The translations under genes and the position numbers were made by a program. A stretch of 64,000 nucleotides of DNA from Locusta migratoria. Lineage: Eukaryota; Arthropoda; Insecta; Orthoptera; Acrididae. The notes under the pieces were generated by a model. That model did no database searches. It worked only from the letters and a program-made list of their open reading frames with translations, and had not been told where the DNA came from. The DNA is taken from NCBI GenBank assembly GCA_026315105.1, contig CM048744.1:318191270-318255269 (forward strand). Direction: 5' to 3'. This document shows, piece after piece, positions 41,440 through 52,745 of this stretch. Every line of letters begins with the position of its first letter. Positions within the stretch are counted from its first letter, which is position 1.

Positions 41440-43130
41440 TAAATTTAAAAAAATGAAACTGCCTAGTTGTTGATACCTTAAAGGCGTCCATCGTTTAATG
41501 CAATGATGAGGAAATTCTGAAACATCTTTTTATACTTTCGATATTTTTTGACCGCAAATATTCCGCAGTCAGCCGGATCGAAGAAAAGGATTACTAATAT
41601 TCTTCTAGGCATACCTCCAATTTCTGCTCACAAATTTTTGCTCGATACGGTTTGTTGGCTGCTGTTTAGTTAGTTCCTTATAGATCGTCTCAGTGTGGCA
41701 TTGTTGTTGGTGTTCAGGAAAATAGCTGACCTCTACATAATACTTTCGGATATAGTCAAGGTCGGTGTGTATATGACCCACATTCGTCGGCACGGACAAG
41801 TCCACAGGACGTAACTGCCTAAAAAGAGAAGCAGTGAGACCGCTCTGATCGCTCTGTATGATGCGTGAAGTACGGAACATGAAGATCGCCAGGCATTGTG
41901 ACTGAACATCTTTAACACCCAATCCGCCTCTGGTCCGAGGCAGGGAAGTCGACTTAAACGAGACTTTAAAAATATTAGCCCGCCAAAAATACCAACAAGC
42001 AAGCGATAGAATTTTATGCGTTACATCTGTGGCAATATGTAGAACAGCAGCAATATGATAGACCTGACTGAGAACATAGGTATTGACAAAGATCGCTCTC
42101 TGTATTCGATCTAAGGATCGCACCTTGTGGTCTTTGATCATTGCCCGTAAAACATTAAAGATTGAGTTCCCAGTTTACTTTCACCATATCCTGCGGATTC
42201 GGTTTAATAATCAATCCTAGATGCTTTAACTCTGATGTACTGTCAATCCAATCGGTGTCAACATAGTTAACATGAGTTCCTAGCATCATTATTTTGGATT
42301 TGCGTTCATTAAGTCTCGTTCCGCTTGCGTTGGCTTACCGTTGCACGAGCCGTTTGACAATCGCCATCTCGTCACTGTTGTTGATGATGACGCTGATATC
42401 GTCGGAATATGCTTGGCAGATTGTTTTCATATTCAGCGTCTGTAGACCCCCGAGAGTGACGTCAAATGCCTTAAGAAGTGGCTCCACTGCAATGGCGTAA
42501 AGGGTCATGGAGAGGGGACACCCTTGTCACACGCCCTGTTGGAAGGGCACAGGAGCAGTCAACTGGCCGTTTATTTTGATGCGAGAGGATGTTCCACAAA
42601 TACAATTCCTGATTAGATGTCGCAAACTCTAACGGAACCAAATTTTTTCCATTGTTTTTAATAAAAATCCGCGATTGACTCTGTCACACGCTTTGTCATA
42701 GTCAAAGAATAGGACAGCCAGTTTAGTTTTGCAGTCCATGATAAATATGTTATGTCCCGGTATTTACAAAGCGCGTTGAACATTGATCGACCAGTGACCA
42801 CACTCGTTTGGTAAGAGCCCGGTAGTCTCGTTTGGTAAGAGCCCGGTAGTTTGCTAAGAACCGTTTTTAATCTGGCATTTATAACTCGTCAAGATCTTGA
42901 AATCCGTGTTGAGCAGAGTTATTGTCCGAAAGTTATTGAGCTTATCCCATCTCGACGTTCTTAGTACGAGCACCACCATGCCTTCGGTGAACAGAGGAGG
43001 CAATGAAACGCTTGATAACAAGTCGTTATACATTCGTGTCAATTCATCGCCAAAAATTTCCCAGTACTGTGTGTAGAATTCGAATGGTAGGCCGTCCAAA
43101 CCAGTACCTTTCTTCTTTGGAGCACACGTG
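41440..43130 (-). pseudogene. LINE reverse transcriptase region (L1/Tx1-like), minus strand
   Basis: From right to left: GLDGLPFEFYTQYWEIFGDE at about 43060-43110, NNFRTITLLNTDFKIL, then FFDYDKACDRVN near 42690 (RT block with catalytic Asp), KINGQLTAPVPFQQGV and GCPLSMTLYAIAVEPLLKAF near 42480-42560, then AYSDDISV near 42400 (the polymerase YxDD box as YSDD), and a C-terminal frame of 178 codons (41605-42141) with RTRGGLGVKDVQ. The 5' end is lost at about 43130; the 3' untranslated end runs to about 41440. Stops and frameshifts lie between blocks. Confidence 0.85.
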
Positions 43131-43183
43131 ATGCCTGAGCATCTGAGCTATCCCTGCTCACTTGACAGTCCGTCCACGTAACT

Positions 43184-43580
43184 TTACATCTGCCAGTACC
43201 TCGCCTCCTACTTTCCAAACTTCACGTAAGTTCTTCAGTGAACCTTTCAGGGACTAGCACTCCTCATTTTGGAAAGATCCCTTAGGCTGTGGCTAAGACA
43301 TGTCTCCACCACATCCTTTATTCCAGAAGTGTTAGTCCTGCAAGGTTCGTAGGAGGATATTTTTGAAATATGGAAAGTAGCAGGCGAGGTACTGGCACAA
43401 GTAAAGTTGTGACGACGACTATGAAGCGTGCCGGGATAGCTCAGACACTAGAGCGTTTGACCGCGAAAGACGAAGGTCGCAGGTTCGAATCCCAGTTTCA
43501 GCACACAATTTTAATCTGCCAAGAAGTTACATATCAGCGCCCACTTTACGGCAGAGTGAAAATTTCATTCTGAAAATTGG
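43184..43580 (+). repeat. Family T repeat with tRNA-like segment, rearranged
   Basis: The tRNA-like segment GTGCCGGGATAGCTCAGACA with B box GGTTCGAATCC (43427-43503) and the downstream block ending GCAGAGTGAAAATTTCATTC match 23714-24170. Upstream, 43193-43226 is an inverted copy of the unit's GTGAAGTTTGGAAAGTAGGA stretch, so the left side is rearranged. Confidence 0.75.
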
Positions 43581-44098
43581 CTGAGTTTCAAGAAGGATTT
43601 CTATTACCATGAAAATCCTTTGGATCTGATCTGTGGAAAAATCCCTTTGAAATTTCTAATTTGCTCAAATAACTGGAAAATCGAAACGTGTAGCTTCAAA
43701 TAAAACTGTTTATAATGGGTGGCAGTACTGTCTCTCAGTATCTAGGAAAAGAATCCAGAGAGATAAACCGTTTACCGAAAACAACTGAATGCGCCAACTT
43801 GAACGCAGCCCTTGAAATTCACAGTTTTTCACATAGTTAAATAATTTATTTAGGTATGAGAAAAACATACACAACAGCTCATTTATCTCCAAAGCAATCA
43901 CGAAACAATAAACAAATTTCATTTATTTTTGTCGTAAATTACTGATAATAAAGAGAAATTAAATGTAAGCATAACACAAAAAGTTAAATTACGTTATGTT
44001 AATTACAGGGATTTTGCATTTTTAAACTGACAATTACATGCTGCCCGTAAGTAAAAGTAAAATGATTCTAATGCTGTGATTCTTTCCTTCCCTCCATT

Positions 44099-44099
<1 letters not shown>
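43581..44099. other. No gene recognised
   Basis: AT-rich; the minus-strand frame at 43710-43922 has no motif. Confidence 0.4.

Positions 44100-44141
<42 letters not shown>
44100..44141. repeat. (CT)n microsatellite
   Basis: About 42 bp of CT repeat with one interruption. Confidence 0.95.
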
Positions 44142-44145
<4 letters not shown>

Positions 44146-44168
44146 TGATGGTTTGGTTGTGAGCACAA

Positions 44169-44371
44169 GCCTGCCTCGGTGGCTGAGCGTTCTGCGGTGC
44201 GTCAGTCACAGTCTGCACGGCCACTACGGTCGGGGGTTCGAATCCCCCCTTTGGCATGGAAATTTGTGTCATCCTTAGAATTAGCTAGTTCATAAGTAGT
44301 TTGTAAGTTTAGGGACTGATGACCCCGTAGTTAAGTCCCATAAGCTGTACAAACATTTGAACATTTGATTT
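44169..44371 (+). mobile_element. SINE family A copy, variant head
   Basis: 203 bp bounded by a 12-bp duplication TTGTGAGCACAA at 44157-44168 and 44372-44383. The head (GCCTGCCTCGGTGGCTGAGC) differs from the usual GCCGGCCGCGG start, while B box and tail are standard. Confidence 0.92.
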
Positions 44372-44710
44372 TTGTGAGCACAACTTGGAACACGGCGATC
44401 GGAAGGTTGAAGCGGGTGCGGCAGGCACGCGTCAAAAACATTGACTTTTATGGTCATATCGCGAGCACCACTGAAGTCACAACCAGCAATGCTGGTATAT
44501 GCAGCAGCAATCATTCGACAGTCAACCACTCAACAATGGCCGAGGAGATCTCGTCCGAAACTTCGTGGACGGTAAAACACATGACGCGGCCGGAAACTCG
44601 AGAAAATTGTATCAACATAACTCGTCGCGAACAATGCATTCATATATAAAGCTCCTTATTATTCTGTGTGTCTACCTTAGTATGCCCTTAGTATGCTGTC
44701 CGAACGGCAC

Positions 44711-44903
44711 CCCGGCCGCGGTGGCCGAGCGGTCTGCGGCGCGCCAGTTACGTTCTGCACGGCCACTGCGGTCGGGGATTCGAATTCCCCCTCGGTCATG
44801 GATATTTGTGCCGTCTTTAGTATTAGCTAGTTCATAAGTAGTTTGTAAGTTTAGGAACTGATGACCCCGTAATTAAATTCCATAAGCTCTACGAACATTT
44901 GAA
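44711..44903 (+). mobile_element. SINE family A copy
   Basis: 193 bp bounded by a 10-bp duplication CGAACGGCAC at 44701-44710 and 44904-44913. B box reads GATTCGAATTC, one base off. Confidence 0.92.
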
Positions 44904-44913
44904 CGAACGGCAC

Positions 44914-45706
44914 ACGTTTATACTCCTTCAAGTCTGATCGCGACTCTTGACGATGCTTAACTTCAGTTTCACGGCTGTCTATCATACTCGCTTCTGATTG
45001 TTTCATTTCAGCATCAAATAAGAGTTTGTTATAATTACAATAATTAATTTATGAAGTCTTGTTAAAGTCATATAATTATTAAATTATGCTACTGAATATA
45101 AGCAAGACCGCAAGTACGGCTTGAAAGATAATAAGTTGAAAGATAATAATAATCTGGAAAAGAAAATTCTGAGAGATAAGCAGCCTGGCGCGATGTTCCA
45201 AATTTGACTCTCCAGTGCTTCAGTATAGCAGTGCTTTACAGCTGTGGTTCCTAAACTATGGGTTGCGGGTTCTGTTCAAGATGGTCGTCGTATGACTTTA
45301 AAATATCAAAGAAAAATATCTTACCTACTGCAAAAATATGGAAGTCTATTTCAATAGTAAAGTTTTATAATCCGAAGAGTTTAGTATAAAAACGGTTCTA
45401 AATAAGAAACAAATGTAGCCAATAACGTCTTCGGGGAGATAGGAGAATAACGCAGCCGTAGCATGCGTCCATAATTCCGGAATGGCAACGTCGCGCTCTA
45501 TTACATTTGCAAAAATGTCATGAGTAACATTCCAATAATTTATTATTTCTCTCACTGCAAGAGTGCACGTAATTTTGTTATTGTTTAGGGTGTGTATTTG
45601 CGTCTACAGTATCGGGTTGTCTTATTATACATTAATTTCCACGTTTTATTTATTTCACTATAGGAGCATAGATTATGACTGGAGCGCCAATAACGAGAGG
45701 GGAGGG
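44914..45706. other. No gene recognised
   Basis: AT-rich. A minus-strand frame at 45346-45555 (69 codons) has no recognised motif. Confidence 0.4.
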
Positions 45707-45715
45707 AGAGTATCA

Positions 45716-45915
45716 AAAAATGTTCAAATGTTTGTATAGCTTATGGGACTTAACTACGGGGACATCACTCCCTAACTTACAAACTACTTATGAACTAACT
45801 AATTCTAAGGATGGCACAAATATCCATGCCCGAGGGGGGATTCGAACCCCCAACCGTAGTGGCCGTGCCGACAGTGACTGGAGCGCCTCAGTCCCCTCGG
45901 CCACCGCGGCCGGCA
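45716..45915 (-). mobile_element. SINE family A copy
   Basis: 200 bp bounded by a 9-bp duplication AGAGTATCA at 45707-45715 and 45916-45924; poly(A)-like AAAAAA lies at its 3' (left) end. Confidence 0.92.
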
Positions 45916-45924
45916 AGAGTATCA

Positions 45925-46321
45925 TTTGTTTATAAAATAGTAATGAAGGAATTAATGGGATATATAACTACTTGGTTACGCAACTGAGTATTTTTAGATT
46001 CCTGTTGTAAAAAATAAAAAAAAATAAAAAATAAACACTTTGCGTGGTTAAAGATTTTCACCTAAAACTAGCGATAGAAAGTAACATTAACACGGAGATA
46101 CTAAACACTACCACACATTGAGTTTACTATTTAATTTGTTAAAACAATTTTTATTGGAAAAAATGTGTTATGAATGTTCCCTTCACCAGCTTCAAAATTC
46201 ATACTCAGTAAAGCATTGGCATATATTAACTTCGGTTTCATGTTACATATAAATTTTATGGTACAAAATAATAACGGGCAGAGTATTGCACGATACGATT
46301 ATCTTCAATCATAAATTGAAG
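45925..46321. other. No gene recognised
   Basis: AT-rich spacer between two SINEs with an A-rich tract at 46009-46033; nothing recognised. Confidence 0.4.
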
Positions 46322-46332
46322 TCAAATCTACT

Positions 46333-46533
46333 GCCGCGGTGGAATAGCCGAGCGGTCTAAAACGTCTCGCTGCGGAGCGCGCGTTTGCTCGCCGTGGAGG
46401 TTCGAGTCCTCCCTGGGGCATGGGTGTGTGTGTTGTCCTTAGGTTAGTTTACCTAGGTTTAAGTAGTTTGTAAGCTACGGACTGATAACCAGGCAGTTTG
46501 GTCCGATAGATTTACAAACATTTGAACATTTTT
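46333..46533 (+). mobile_element. SINE family A2 copy
   Basis: 201 bp bounded by an 11-bp duplication TCAAATCTACT at 46322-46332 and 46534-46544. Complete head and tail. Confidence 0.92.
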
Positions 46534-46544
46534 TCAAATCTACT

Positions 46545-47168
46545 ATCCATCTCCTTCTCCTTCTATTCAGCAGTAAAATTTTCTGCATCTATTTGCAATT
46601 GTATTTATTACGAATGTTCACAAACATAGCCTACCAGAACAGCGTCTGATTGAGGTTGAAATGACATATGTGCACGGTAGTGTTTGACATAATCGTGCTA
46701 GGCTTTTCCTTCCCATTTGTCTTAGCACAGACGCGGAGTTCAGCTTTTCCACACCTCTTTTCATTGTTAGTAACAAAGGACGCAGATTACCAGCAAACAA
46801 CTGTGAAAATCGTTTGTCAGCATGCTGGGTTTGACCTTCCTCATAGGCGCGTGCGTTTGATCTGTGAATCAATGCTGCTACCTCGGCGAATCTGTTAAGC
46901 GCCTGCCCAGTGTTGCAGTACCGCCATTAAAATAATTTCGGATATATGTCCTGTACCGGGGCGTCAATGAGATGACTGAGCGGGAAGAAGACGTTACACT
47001 AAAAATTTTATTCGTCTAGAAAAGCATTTCATTTCGGAGTTCCTGCTGGAATGGAGTTTCTTTCAGTGCTTATGCAATCACAAGTTGGCCAACCCTTTAC
47101 CAAAGCACCTCCTTATATTTTGAGGTTTTGCAAAGCTCTTCAATCTCCGTGTTTGCTTAAAAAATAAA
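46545..47168. other. No gene recognised
   Basis: The overlapping frames at 46618-46898 on both strands have no motif. Nothing else noticed. Confidence 0.4.
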
Positions 47169-47420
47169 TTTGCTTTATAGGTAAGGTTTGCCTTGTGCAA
47201 ACACAAATGTTTTACAGCGCATATCCACCAAAATGACAAACTGTCAAAAAAGATCAGTGACGTTTAGTGAGTTGAAGAACCACAAACATAACGACATGTG
47301 ATATTAAGACAATATGAATTAAACATCCCACTGATGATGCTGCAACGCCAGCGAAACATGTATGGGAGAAATCAAAAAACATTTGTGTTTGCTCAAGGTG
47401 GATCTTACCTATAAAGCAAA
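47169..47420. mobile_element. 252-bp foldback element with hammerhead-like motif
   Basis: Inverted arms of about 45 bp: TTTGCTTTATAGGTAAGGTT at 47169 and its reverse at 47376-47420 (about 40 of 45 positions pair). Between the arms, near the right, lies CTGATGA, a GCTG/CAGC hairpin and GAAAC. No coding sequence and no clear target duplication. Confidence 0.75.
47327..47366 (+). ncRNA. Hammerhead-ribozyme-like motif
   Basis: In order: CCCA (stem I), CTGATGA (47331-47337, the conserved core), T, GCTG-CAACGC-CAGC (stem II), GAAA (47353-47356), C-AT-G with flanking A/T (a two-pair stem III), GTA (a permitted cleavage triplet), TGGG (stem I partner). Every core position of a type I hammerhead is met; the one extra T before stem II is unusual. 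Function is inference only. Confidence 0.4.
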
Positions 47421-48684
47421 CTTATCATTGTATTTTAATGAATGCTTACGACATGTTTGCTTTCAGAGAGGGAATGCTCGTATGACCTCAAACTAGCGAC
47501 GGGAAAAGTAGTTCCTTTTATGGAACCACTCATTTCGGAATAATTCTTACTGAACAAGATGAAATGAACTACATTGCTCACTTTAAGCGGTTCAGATGAA
47601 CTAAATAGTTCATACTATTTTCAGAAAAAATGTTGCCCATTATTTCACCCCTTTAATGATTGAATATCCTAAATTCTTGAAAAACGTATTTTTTAATGTG
47701 TGATTGGATAAGTATACACGAATTTTCTTAGTTCTAGTTGCAAAATTGAGTTAACAGACATAGTTTTCACTTCATTTATATAGGATCATTAACAAAAAAT
47801 ATCAAACTGACCTACAGTTTCCTTGCAAGTGAACTAGCAGGAACTATTTTGGCCTTCTGATCTAACGTAGTTCGCGCATTTCGGCTAGTTCATCAACTGG
47901 ACTAAGTCAACTATTTCGGTGTTCCGATACGATGCATTTTACACTGTTATAAATTAAGACATGAAAACATATTTTGTGGTCCTGGGGTGGGGTGTAATCT
48001 TTCAAGCATGCTTGTTGTAATTTCCATTAGATTGGGAAAGCAAGGAATAAAAGAACGGCAGTTGACCCAAGTTAACTAAAATGAACCATAGTTTATTTCA
48101 CGGAATAGTTCAGTTGAAATAGTTCCTTCGTGTTCCACACATCCTTTTTCAAACGCTGTGCCTCCTGCGTGAGGGTTTCAGCATTACAACTTTGGGAAAC
48201 GTTATTACATTCTGTGGTGGCTCTGCCTGCAGAGTAACTGTAGATCACTTAATAACTCAAGGAATGGAATATTTATTCATGTATTTGGCTGAAAAGGACA
48301 AGGTCTTACAACAGAGAATTTTGCTTTCAGGAGCTGTGAATAAATGATGCAAAAAATGAGTACTAGGTCATACGGAGGTGAAGAGGGATACTGTATTCAT
48401 CGATCATTATCTCGTTTCATCAATAACGAAGTTGTAAACCGAATGTTGCAATCCTTGGACAGCACAGACCGAACACACAAGAATCTGTCGGAAAATATAT
48501 TTTGGTACACAAATAATCAATAAGGAAGTAGTAACAGAAATGACTCCAAGTGCAACGTTGTAACAGTACTTTCAGTAAAATCATAAAGGATGATTGGGAA
48601 AACTGGTACAAATAAATTTGAAAATGCACTGACAGGCGGCAATTCCTATCCTGACGTTCTTTACGTGAATCGGAGGATAAGTGA
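47421..48684. other. No gene; sequence rich in TAGTTC/GAACTA words
   Basis: 47490-48140 contains many scattered GTTCA, AGTTC and GAACTA words and begins CTAGCGACGGGAAAAGTAGT, suggesting a decayed DNA transposon, but no paired ends were established. 48420-48629 is an open frame on the minus strand without motif. Confidence 0.35.
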
Positions 48685-48845
48685 CGGAGGAGGAACTAAT
48701 GAAGTTCGTCTGCGTACGACTTAGAGTGAGAACCAGGGGAAGTTTGTCTGAGGAAGGCACACCGTGAAGAGGTAGAAAGGAATTCGTCTGTGGACGACAC
48801 AGAGGAAGGAGCTAGGTGGAGTTTGTCTGAGGCCGTCCTCGTAGA
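48685..48845. repeat. Short degenerate minisatellite
   Basis: Four loose units of about 45-50 bp, each with (A/G)(A/G)GTT(C/T)GTCTG(A/C/T)G followed by a GAC or GCAC word and a purine-rich spacer with GAGGA(A/G). Units start at about 48700, 48740, 48790 and 48820. Confidence 0.5.
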
Positions 48846-48982
48846 AAGAGTTAATGGCGACCCCCTCCCAAATAAAATAAAATCTTTTTTTAAAAATGAA
48901 CTGACCGTCATGTGTCTGAAAGTTTTTATTTTTTATCTTATTTTATTTTTATTTTATTTTATTTTATTTTTTATTTTTTTTT

Positions 48983-49122
48983 ATTGTCACAACCTGGTTT
49001 TGGCCTTAGGCCATTTTCAAGTGCTGTGATAAAAGTTACCACATAAGGAAACCTGTCTGACAACTTTTATCAGAGCGCTTGAAAATGGCCTAAGACCGAA
49101 ACCAGGCTGTGACAATAAAAAA
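48983..49122. mobile_element. 140-bp foldback element
   Basis: Arms TATTGTCACAACCTGGTTTT at 48983 and the reverse ending TGTGACAATA at about 49117, enclosing CACTTGAAAATGGCCTAA-type arms and a short spacer. The inner arm reads CTTGAAAATGGCCTAAGACC then GAAACC, a degenerate version of the motif seen in the other foldbacks. Confidence 0.75.
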
Positions 49123-49160
49123 ATAAAAAACTTTAAAAATGATATATATCTGAGGCTTCT

Positions 49161-49163
<3 letters not shown>

Positions 49164-49229
<66 letters not shown>
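49164..49229. repeat. (TA)n microsatellite followed by C tract
   Basis: 66 bp of TA repeat, with a C16-like tract at 49241-49256 shortly after. Confidence 0.96.
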
Positions 49230-49232
<3 letters not shown>

Positions 49233-49339
49233 CTGGCGACCTCCCCCCCCCCCCCCGCCACACCTCACGAGCCGTAAGAAAACTATTTTATGAAATAATT
49301 TATTGTCTAAATGGCAGCCAACAATCGCAATTTTTTAAC

Positions 49340-49474
49340 ATTTACATGTTTCGATCCTACTGGATCATCCTCAGAATCTTATAGTTGTAGTGTACTTGTC
49401 ATAACATAGACTCTTGAAGTCGCAACTACAAGATTCTGAAGATGATCCTATAGGATCGAAACATGTAAATAAAT
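49340..49474. mobile_element. 135-bp foldback element with hammerhead-like motifs in both arms
   Basis: Arms ATTTACATGTTTCGATCCTA at 49340 and TAGGATCGAAACATGTAAAT ending at 49470 pair along about 50 bp around a 35-bp spacer. Plus-strand motif: CTGAAGA (49436-49442), T, GATCC-TATA-GGATC, GAAAC (49458-49462), ATGTA, with ATT/AAT as the closing helix. The left arm holds a diverged copy on the minus strand (49348-49374). Confidence 0.8.
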
Positions 49475-49675
49475 AAATAAATAATGTAACTGTTAGCTGA
49501 CATTCAGACAAATTATTCCATATATTAGTGCAGTTGCTGACTCTCCAAAGTCCATTGTGTCGACTATAGTAAAATAATGTTGTCTCGAAGGAAACAAATG
49601 TAAACTTTGCTGCAGTATTCTTTTAAATTGTTGGACTAAGTTCCTTTTGTGTATTTTTTTGGAATGGAGCACGTT

Positions 49676-49679
<4 letters not shown>

Positions 49680-49733
<54 letters not shown>
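49680..49733. repeat. T54 homopolymer
   Basis: Uninterrupted T run; likely the poly(A) tail of a reverse-oriented retroposon whose body was not recognised. Confidence 0.95.
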
Positions 49734-49736
<3 letters not shown>

Positions 49737-50937
49737 TTTACCACAGAAAAATATATTTTGCTTGAGCAGTGTTTCGCATTTCACGCATGGCTCAGACGCG
49801 AATTACGCTCATTGAGAAAGGGCGCACTGTAAATACAATTTGTTACGAAGAAGATTTTTTTTAGAATTTTTCAGAATCACTTATAGTATAATGTTCTTTT
49901 ACCTATCGATCAGTTCCTGAAAACTATCTTCAGGCTTTGCGTCTATTCATAATTAACTCACTGTATTATAAAATAATTTATGATCTATTTGATTAATAAT
50001 CAATGTTGCACAAGGAACCCTGTAATTTGAATATTAAATAAATTTCACTTAGGCATGCGTTTTTGTGTTACTGTATCCCTATAGATATTTTACGGTGCAA
50101 GTACTTACTTCTGTGATGGCACAGGTTGCAGAACACTGGGCTAGAGAAAGCGGTGGTCCAGTGGTTAACGTCCTGGCTTTTTCAATCGGTGGATAGCCAG
50201 TTCGATGCTAGCTGATACCATCGCTTGCAAGTACCTTCCTCAAGACTTAGGTTTAAAAAGCGTGCTTTTCTAAAGGAATAAAGCATTGCCACGATACTTC
50301 CACGTCCAGCCAATGAGATGCCTGCAACCAGAGGTTCCGTTGTGGGAAGCTACACCAAGCAGGAAAATAGTAACAAGGAATTTCACAACGGTACACGAGG
50401 AACAGCTACACTAGCTTGAAATTCAAAATCAAGTCAGAGGAATTCGAGCCACGATTTGCGGAATACAGAGCTAATTCGCAGGATATCTGCACGTGATTAC
50501 GTGCGTAATGCAGGCTTAGTGGTGATTGAGATGGTGCGGTTTGTTGTTCTGCATCCTAAACACATAGAAGCTTCACACAACTTTGCTGAATTTTTCGTTA
50601 ACACGGTACAGGAGAGACGAATTCCGTTCTTCAACCGAACAAACTGTTTAAAACATTTCGTGGCGACATCGTGCGTAATAATTTAATTGACCCAATTTAA
50701 CAAACGAAGGAAATTGAATGCTCGCTCAAATAATATGCAAATCACAGCTCTGAACAAAAACACGATACGTAGAATTAACCATCTAAAGAAAACACGATTC
50801 GAACCCCCCCCCCCCCCCAAATAATAATAAATTAAAAAAAAATATCGGAAATTTCTGTTACTTCAACTACGTTTGATCTTAAAATTTTCAGATTTTGGCT
50901 GGACAACAGTTTACCATGGCAGCAACAGTTCAGGTCA
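49734..50937. other. No gene recognised; one weak tRNA-like segment
   Basis: At 50150-50222 an A-box-like GGTGGTCCAGTGGTTAACG and a B-box-like CCAGTTCGATGCT occur at tRNA spacing but the arms do not pair, so at best it is a SINE relic. The frame at 50456-50686 has no motif. A C16 tract lies at 50804-50818. Confidence 0.4.
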
Positions 50938-51383
50938 TCTATATCTATAAATGTGAATTTCTGATCGGTGTACGTTTATCACGTCTGAACCACAAGACAT
51001 AAAGAGCTAACAATTGGTACAGTTACTAATGTCTACCCGGGGAAGGATTTAGGCACTGTTTTATAGCGATCGGATAGCTATATATATATGTCAATGTCTG
51101 TTCGGTGTACACTTATCACGTCCGAACGACAAGTCGCAGAGACTTAAATATTTGTACAGTTACTAATTTATACCTGAGTAAGGCCTTAGGCACTGTTTTA
51201 TAGCGATATGATAGATATTTAGTAATCTGAAGAATATAACGTGAAATGCGGAACAATAATTACTCTTTGAAAATTATATTTACTCTTTGAATTTTTTTTT
51301 CTTTGCATTCTTGCTTTAGTGTTGATAATGATAAAAGGGTGGGGTATATTGGGATGGAAAGTTATCGGGGTGTATAAAATGCT

Positions 51384-51425
<42 letters not shown>

Positions 51426-52116
51426 ATAACCCGCTCTGCAGCGAAAACTACCGAACGCAAACCAATGGTCTGTGTGTAATTGTTGTCCGAAGTCTCCCGT
51501 TGTACGCCATAGCAGTTCCATGCCCATAGCTATAAGGGGGTGGAAGATATGGTGGTTGAAAGTCGTCAAATTAAAAAAAATTCGGACTTTAGGCAAGCGA
51601 TGACGTTTGCGACCCCTATAGCAAGAATGTTACATACAGCGAAACGTGATGCCACCTTCGACCACAGATATTATCAGACAAGACAAACAGCAGAGCGGCT
51701 CTTCACATGTTGTAGTTCAAACATATGATCACGTGACTGTTGGCAAAAATTATCTGGATATAATAAACAACTCGACAGTTTTGAAGAAATGCCATCATTT
51801 TAAACTAATAATACTTTCACTTGAAATTTAATGATACTTCCTTCCACAAAAAGCTCTGTATAATCCTAGGCAAAGTTATACACTAGCACGTGACTGTTGG
51901 TAGAACAATGGTTTAGCTGCAGAGATGTTGGTGCCATGAAAACGATGCCAGGCCCAGTCTACCAGTACCTATGGTCGAAGGATGCCGCAGACCATATCTC
52001 TGGTCTATGCGTGCTACAATGTCTTCAACTCTTTCTCTGTAAGGATAAGCATACTGAAATATAGCTTATCTATCATAATCAACCAACACGCGAGCGGAGC
52101 CGCGGTTTTAAGCTAG
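50938..52116 (+). mobile_element. Non-autonomous Helitron, copy 3
   Basis: 1179 bp from A/TCTATATCTATAAATGTGAA at 50938 to GCGAGCGGAGCCGCGGTTTT then AAGCTAG/T at 52116. The 5' module is duplicated at about 51090. A (GT)n tract lies at 51388-51423. It carries an extra segment near 51660-51960 not present in copy 2. No Rep-helicase frame. Confidence 0.88.
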
Positions 52117-52238
52117 TTAATTCATAAAATACAGAAACTGGTTGCTGCATTTTATGAATTAATTTTCTGATTCATTAGAATTCACTATTTCTCAAAGTTA
52201 ATAAATTACGAGTGCCAACTTACATGGTATCTCGTCAC

Positions 52239-52495
52239 AAGAGGAAGGAAGGAATATCGGTGTTTAATGTACCAACGACAGCGTGGGCATTAGAGACGAA
52301 AACAAGCTCGGATTAGTTTCATAAGGAGGAGGAAGAAAATCGGCCTTCTTTCTAAGGAAACATCCCGCCATTTTCCAGGAGGGATTTAGAGAAATCACGG
52401 AAAACCTAAAGATGGATAGCCGTAGGCGGATTTAAACCGCCGCCCTACGAAATGCAAATCCACGGGCTAAACACTACCTCTTCGCAACTTCCCGT
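52239..52495 (-). mobile_element. SINE family D copy
   Basis: Reverse copy with the tRNA-like head at the right (minus strand GCGAAGAGGTAGTGTTTAGC, B-box-like GGTTTAAATCC) and body words GTTTTCCGTGATTTCTC and GATTTTCTTCCTCC. Related to 10749-10947. No target duplication noticed. Confidence 0.75.
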
Positions 52496-52708
52496 TACTA
52501 CTGCATGCTAAAGATGTCGTTCCTGACCGCCCGAGTTTCCTTGGAGCCAGTCAGCTAACGATTATGATCTACTCAACCTGGTGCTTTTCTTCCTACAACC
52601 AGTCTCGTCCAGTCTCAGGTTCGTGAAATTGTCAATATATCCTAAACACGTTATAACAGATTCAGTACGTCATACATGTCGACGACTGAATTGTTGATCG
52701 CTATAATA

Positions 52709-52745
52709 ATAAGAGTAGTAGTAGTAGTAGTAGTAGTAGAATAGT
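52709..52745. repeat. (TAG)n microsatellite
   Basis: About ten TAG units with one interruption. Confidence 0.95.

Noticed and set aside
49493..49744. Frame with a long poly-lysine tract on the minus strand, and poly-phenylalanine frames at 16693, 23185, 49647 and 53841
   Set aside because: They only translate homopolymer T/A runs.
50150..50222. tRNA-like segment with A and B boxes
   Set aside because: Arms do not pair and no repeat partner was found in the window.
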